17,012 bases of DNA from JBKXSZ01 sp047017005 (GTDB lineage Bacteria; Bacillota; Clostridia; TANB77; CAG-508), in assembly GCA_047017005.1 (NCBI GenBank), contig JBKXSZ010000026.1:1-17012 (forward strand). The letters are read 5' to 3'. A program made the translations under genes and the position numbers. Position 1 is the first letter of the stretch; each line of letters opens with the position of its first letter. Below are positions 13,838-17,012 of the stretch, piece by piece. The notes beneath the pieces were generated by a model, which searched no databases, had not been told where the DNA came from, and saw only the letters and a list, made by a program, of their open reading frames with translations.

Positions 13838-16078
13838 CTATAGCATATTATTTGGATTAACATCAATGCTGATGCGAATATCATTTATTTTCCAAGTATA
13901 GTACTTGTTTAAAATTTCGTGGATATAGTTTATAGTTTCCTCTTCAAAATCTCCTTTTAAAATTATACGATAACGATATCGATTTTTAATACGGTCTATT
14001 GGAGATGGCATCGGTTGATACATATTTAAATTCATTCCTTTTGTTTGGCTTAATTGCTTAGCGAATTGATAAAGTTTTTCCGATGTTTCTATTACCTTTT
14101 CTTGCTTTTCTCCACTAATTCCAATTACCATTATATCGCAAAAAGGCGGATATTTCAATTGTTTTCTAAGGCTAATTTCTTTTTCATAGAAGGTATTATA
14201 ATTTTGCATTTGGCTACATTCAATACTATAGTGGTCTGGGTTATATGTTTGAATAATAACGTTACCTTTTTCCTTTTCTCTTCCAGCTCTTCCTGCTACT
14301 TGTGTTAAAATTTGGAAAGTTCTTTCTGCAGCACGATAATCATCTATGTTCAAATTTCCATCTGCTGCAATAACACCAACTAAAGTAACATTAGGAAAAT
14401 GATGACCTTTTACTACCATTTGAGTCCCAATTAAGATATCAATATTCTCATTCTTGAACTTATTTAATATTTCCTCATGTGAATTTTTCTTGTTTACGGT
14501 ATCAATATCCATACGAATTGTTTTCGCTTGTGGAAATAACTGCTGAATCTGTTCTTCTAATTTCTGTGTTCCTGTACCAAAATAGCGAATCTTTTTGCTA
14601 CCACATTCTGGGCATACTGTAACATTTTCTTGTTCATAACCACAATAGTGACATTTTAATCGATTTTCTCTTCGATGGTAAGTAAGTGCAATATTACAGT
14701 TTTTACATTTAACAACATAACCACAATCGCGGCACATAATAAAGGTGGAAAAACCTCTTCTGTTTAAAAATAGTATCGTTTGCTTTTTCTTTTTTATGTT
14801 TTCTGCTATTTTTTCATATAGCTTCCTACTTAACATACTTCGATTACCACTTGCTAACTCTACACGCAAATCTACAACTTCTACTTCTGGTAAATTGGAT
14901 TGATTTGCTCTTTTCGATAAAGTAAGTAACGAAATTCCCCCCTTTTGTGCTTGATAAAAAGTAGTTAAATCCGGTGTTGCACTTCCTAATACTAATGGGA
15001 TTTGTTTCTCCATTGCTAAATATTTTGAAATTTCTTTTGCATCATACTTAGGAGTCATCTCAGACTGATAAGAACTATCGTGTTCTTCGTCAATAATAAT
15101 TAAGCCTAAATCAGATACTGGTGCAAAAATAGCAGAACGTGCTCCTATTATAATTTTTGCCTCTCCTTTTTTAATACGATTCCATTCATCATATCTTTCC
15201 CCAATTGATAATCTACTATGCAATACCGCTATATTTTTCTGTCCAAATCGAGAAAGGAATATATCTACCATTTGTGGAGTAAGTGATATCTCAGGTACTA
15301 ATACAATGGCTGTTTTTTCCCTCTTTATTACACTCTCAATTAATTGTAAATACACTTCTGTCTTTCCAGAACCAGTAATACCATATAGCAAAAATTCCTC
15401 AAATTTTCTTTCCACTATGCTCTTTTCTACTTCGTTATATGCATTTTGTTGTTCTTCTGTTAAATTTAACTTTTCTGTAGGTGCTATCACTTTATGAATA
15501 AAAGGATTACGCTTCATTTGCTTTTCTACTAATTCGATATATCCATGCTTTTCTAACGTTTTTAAAATTGCTCTTGAAGTATCTGTTAAAATTTCTAAGT
15601 CTGGCACAGTAATTCCCTCATTATCCATTAAAAACTTTAAGATTCGGACATGTTTATCTGATTTTATCTTCTCTGTTTCTATTAAAAACTCAATTTCTTC
15701 TACTTCTTTTTTCAAATATACACATTGTGCTGTTTTTTCTTTTACACGATTTTCTAGTTTCTTACTTGTAGTTCCTGGAGTTAGCATTAATTTTATGCAA
15801 TCTGCGATATTACAGAAATATCTTCTTGCCATCCATTTTGCAAGCTCAATATTTTCTTCTGACAAAGCTTCTTGTTCTTCTACTTTTTGAATGTCTTTTA
15901 TTTTAAACTCTGAAGTTTCTTTTATTCCAATTACATAACCTTCCTCTAAATGTTTTCCATTTCCAAAAGGCACTAGAATTCTACTTCCAACTGAAACTTT
16001 CATCTCTTCTGGAATATTATAGTCAAATATTCGATTTAACGTTTTTACATTGCTTGCTATAATTACTTCTGCTACCAT
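13838..16078 (-). CDS. priA: Primosomal protein N' (replication restart helicase PriA)
   Basis: PriA is a 3'-5' DNA helicase that recognises stalled forks and reloads the replisome. The protein has 746 residues. The N-terminal DNA-binding domain begins VAEVIIASNVKTLNRIFDYNIP. Walker A is GITGSGKTE (233-241), Walker B DEEH (330-333), and motif III GSATPD (365-370). The two zinc sites use Cys449/452/458/461 and Cys476/479/489/492 (CRDCGY, CKNC, CHYC, CPEC). The C-terminal helicase lobe has GTQMVVKGHHFPNVTLVG and QVAGRAGR. CAGGAG precedes ATG 16078 and a promoter lies at 16149-16177. It is the first gene of priA-def-fmt. Confidence 0.98.
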   Translation of the reverse strand: MVAEVIIASNVKTLNRIFDYNIPEEMKVSVGSRILVPFGNGKHLEEGYVIGIKETSEFKIKDIQKVEEQEALSEENIELAKWMARRYFCNIADCIKLMLTPGTTSKKLENRVKEKTAQCVYLKKEVEEIEFLIETEKIKSDKHVRILKFLMDNEGITVPDLEILTDTSRAILKTLEKHGYIELVEKQMKRNPFIHKVIAPTEKLNLTEEQQNAYNEVEKSIVERKFEEFLLYGITGSGKTEVYLQLIESVIKREKTAIVLVPEISLTPQMVDIFLSRFGQKNIAVLHSRLSIGERYDEWNRIKKGEAKIIIGARSAIFAPVSDLGLIIIDEEHDSSYQSEMTPKYDAKEISKYLAMEKQIPLVLGSATPDLTTFYQAQKGGISLLTLSKRANQSNLPEVEVVDLRVELASGNRSMLSRKLYEKIAENIKKKKQTILFLNRRGFSTFIMCRDCGYVVKCKNCNIALTYHRRENRLKCHYCGYEQENVTVCPECGSKKIRYFGTGTQKLEEQIQQLFPQAKTIRMDIDTVNKKNSHEEILNKFKNENIDILIGTQMVVKGHHFPNVTLVGVIAADGNLNIDDYRAAERTFQILTQVAGRAGREKEKGNVIIQTYNPDHYSIECSQMQNYNTFYEKEISLRKQLKYPPFCDIMVIGISGEKQEKVIETSEKLYQFAKQLSQTKGMNLNMYQPMPSPIDRIKNRYRYRIILKGDFEEETINYIHEILNKYYTWKINDIRISIDVNPNNML

Positions 16079-16148
16079 ATATTCTCCTGTTTTCTATTTT
16101 CGTTTTTATTTCGAATTTTTTATCTGTTTTTTATCTTCTTGCTTTTAT

Positions 16149-16177
16149 ACTATATCAAATTTTAACCTTTCTAACAA
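16149..16177 (-). promoter_or_regulatory. Promoter of the priA-def-fmt operon
   Basis: On the - strand TTGTTA (16177-16172) and TATAGT (16154-16149) are separated by 17 bp, about 70 bases before the priA start. Confidence 0.65.
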
Positions 16178-16248
16178 GCAAACATGATTTTTTACTAAAT
16201 AAATATATCTTTTTATTTATCCATATATATATAAATTGATATCTATAA

Positions 16249-16280
16249 AAAATAAAACCCTATTTTTAGGATTTTATTTT
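16249..16280 (-). terminator. Terminator before the priA operon
   Basis: AAAATAAAA (16249-16257) pairs with TTTTATTTT (16272-16280) and CCTA (16259-16262) with TAGG (16267-16270) around a 4-nt loop. The one C/A mismatch becomes a U-G pair in - strand RNA, pointing to - strand use. A T-rich tail follows in that direction. Confidence 0.75.
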
Positions 16281-16297
16281 AATACATTTTAGCTCTT

Positions 16298-16680
16298 TTA
16301 TCGTATATAAGAATCATCTTTTTCTGTTTCTAAAGTACGTTCTTCATAATCTGAACTAACAATGGTTAAATCATCACTCTTTTTAAATCTAGGATGTTGA
16401 TTACATTTTGAATCTTTCTCTTCTACTGCTCTAATTTTCCTAGCAAGAATATCCACCTTGTTTTTGAATCTCTTCCCATACTTGCTTTGCATCCATACCT
16501 AAAATGGAGTAATTTAAACCATCAGTTGCTAGTATGATTCTTGCTATAAACACCATGCTCTACTGCTTCTTGCATCCATTAAGATATATGTTGATATTTG
16601 TTATTTTCTCTTTCTACTTCAAAAATTGTCTTTTTATCTTCATTAATTATTCTGCCTTTTTCAGATACTTTGCCTCCGCT
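16298..16680 (-). pseudogene. Decayed coding sequence of unknown family, in three frames
   Basis: Protein-like sequence continues across three - strand frames. The first (from about 16690) reads KGRIINEDKKTIFEVEREN, has an in-frame stop after YQHIS, then continues WMQEAVEHGVY. A one-base shift gives ARIILATDGLNYSILGMDA and KQVWEEIQKQGG. A further shift gives ILARKIRAVEEKDSK and the acidic end DSYIR, with stop at 16298-16300. Joined, these give a plausible single protein C-terminus with one stop and two shifts. The open frame ATG 16492 to 16298 (64 residues) uses only the last part and has a poor ribosome binding site, so it is probably not a real gene. I do not recognise the family. Confidence 0.55.
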
Positions 16681-16695
16681 TTGGCAAATATTTGC
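16669..16695 (-). repeat. Hairpin and overlapping palindrome just downstream of the lectin-like gene
   Basis: TTTGCC (16669-16674) pairs with GGCAAA (16683-16688) around an 8-nt loop. The 12-bp palindrome GCAAATATTTGC (16684-16695) overlaps its right arm. The pair lies about 33 bases after the tandem stop of the gene at 16728. In DGR targets a stem-loop commonly follows the variable repeat, so position fits, but the role is unproven. Confidence 0.45.
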
Positions 16696-16727
16696 TTTTA
16701 TTTAATCTGATGCGTTTCTCCCCACTA

Positions 16728-16892
16728 CTACTGCGCAACGACCACCACCGCACGAAAGCCACAATGGTAATGGCTATTACCATCACGACGACCGAAGGCA
16801 CAAACACCAGCAGCGCTACCATTCCAGAAAGAGCCTCCACGTACGAAGAATGGAGTGCCGTAGCCAGGGAAGTCCGAGTAGTCACCATACCA
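16728..16892 (-). other. Putative DGR variable repeat (adenine-depleted, GC-rich)
   Basis: The last 55 codons contain, by hand count, 21 A, 54 T and 90 G+C in 165 bases on the coding strand. The 40 codons before contain 52 A, 25 T and 43 G+C in 120. About 28 bases at the 3' end (16759 down to about 16732) hold no A at all, like an initiation-of-mutagenic-homology segment. The left boundary is estimated from the composition change near the Trp codon at 16892. Confidence 0.6.
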
Positions 16893-17012
16893 ACTGCTAG
16901 AACCTATTCCTGCTGTTGATGTTTCTCTTACTGCATCTCCATATATCTTTGTGTTTACTTCGTAATTTGCTTTTGATGCCTCATCATAATTGGTTAATCC
17001 ACTATCATTAGC
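16728..17012 (-). CDS. C-terminal end of a protein with FGE-sulfatase/C-type-lectin-like tail; probable DGR target
   Basis: Ninety-four codons remain; the N-terminus lies beyond the right edge. The frame is open from 17012 to a tandem TAG TAG at 16730-16725. The sequence runs NYEVNTKIYGDAVRETS, then SSSWYGDYSDFPGYG, FFVRGGSFWNGSAAG, VCAFGRRDGNSHYHCGFR and ends VVVVAQ. The spacing W...RGG...G...F....G....GFR is the end of the formylglycine-generating-enzyme/C-type-lectin fold used for ligand display in DGR variable proteins. Codons 72-84 all end in T or C, as expected for NNY positions made from AAY template codons. Similar tails on surface or pilin-like proteins of gut Firmicutes are recalled from memory, not checked. 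An ordinary FGE-like domain without a retroelement is the alternative. Confidence 0.75.
   Translation of the reverse strand, partial: ANDSGLTNYDEASKANYEVNTKIYGDAVRETSTAGIGSSSWYGDYSDFPGYGTPFFVRGGSFWNGSAAGVCAFGRRDGNSHYHCGFRAVVVVAQ

Noticed and set aside
16298..16492. 64-residue open frame taken as a separate gene
   Set aside because: Only its last part matches the coding-like sequence; the start region is in the wrong frame relative to MDAKQVWEEIQ and lacks a good ribosome binding site.
16281..16727. DGR template repeat directly downstream of the variable gene
   Set aside because: No second copy of the GGCTTTCGTGCGGTGG end or of the RGG-coding part is present there.
16692..16919. 75-residue + strand open frame, and a 75-residue - strand frame at 16661-16888
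   Set aside because: Both are out-of-frame readings of the lectin-like gene, whose true frame is open to the window edge and carries the RGG and GFR motifs.
1..17012. CRISPR array, insertion sequence, rRNA or prophage genes
   Set aside because: No regularly spaced repeats, transposase motifs, rRNA sequence or phage structural genes were seen on either strand.

Overview
The window is visibly AT-rich with strong AGGAGG-type ribosome binding sites. The gene content (Asp23/AmaP/DUF2273, nusB-xseA-xseB, divergent PAP2, formate-THF ligase, a SleB-type hydrolase, YqeG) fits a low-GC Gram-positive Clostridia-type bacterium, probably gut-associated. The species cannot be named from sequence alone.

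Layout. The left 1.4 kb lies on the + strand: the 3' part of a tRNA-Trp with its terminator, a small DUF4190-like membrane protein behind a near-consensus promoter, and an M23 peptidase gene broken by one extra base. A bidirectional terminator at about 1381-1423 separates these from the rest, which is all on the - strand. Reading in the - direction from the right edge: (a) the C-terminal end of a larger protein with an FGE-sulfatase/C-type-lectin-like tail, then a decayed gene; (b) priA-def-fmt; (c) asp23-amaP-DUF2273-nusB-xseA-(membrane protein)-xseB-PAP2; (d) fhs, then sleB behind an unusual leader hairpin; (e) yqeG-prepilin peptidase-pepP; (f) efp-zinc ribbon protein. Most unit boundaries show a hairpin followed closely by a -35/-10 pair with a 17-bp spacer.

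Function. The core is housekeeping: replication restart (PriA), start and end of N-formyl-methionine use (Fmt, Def), one-carbon metabolism (Fhs), transcription antitermination (NusB), exonuclease VII (XseA/XseB), translation of polyproline stretches (EF-P) and envelope maintenance (Asp23/AmaP, M23, SleB).

Most interesting signal. The protein fragment at 16728-17012 ends in a RGG...GFR tail typical of formylglycine-generating-enzyme/C-type lectin folds used as target proteins of diversity-generating retroelements (DGRs). By hand count, coding-strand adenine falls from 52/120 bases (43%) in the first 40 codons to 21/165 (13%) in the last 55, while GC rises from 36% to 55%. This is the expected mark of adenine-directed mutagenic retrohoming. 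No reverse transcriptase or template repeat is in the window, so it would be a variable repeat templated from elsewhere. The prepilin peptidase in the window could be relevant if the missing N-terminus proves pilin-like, but that is speculation.
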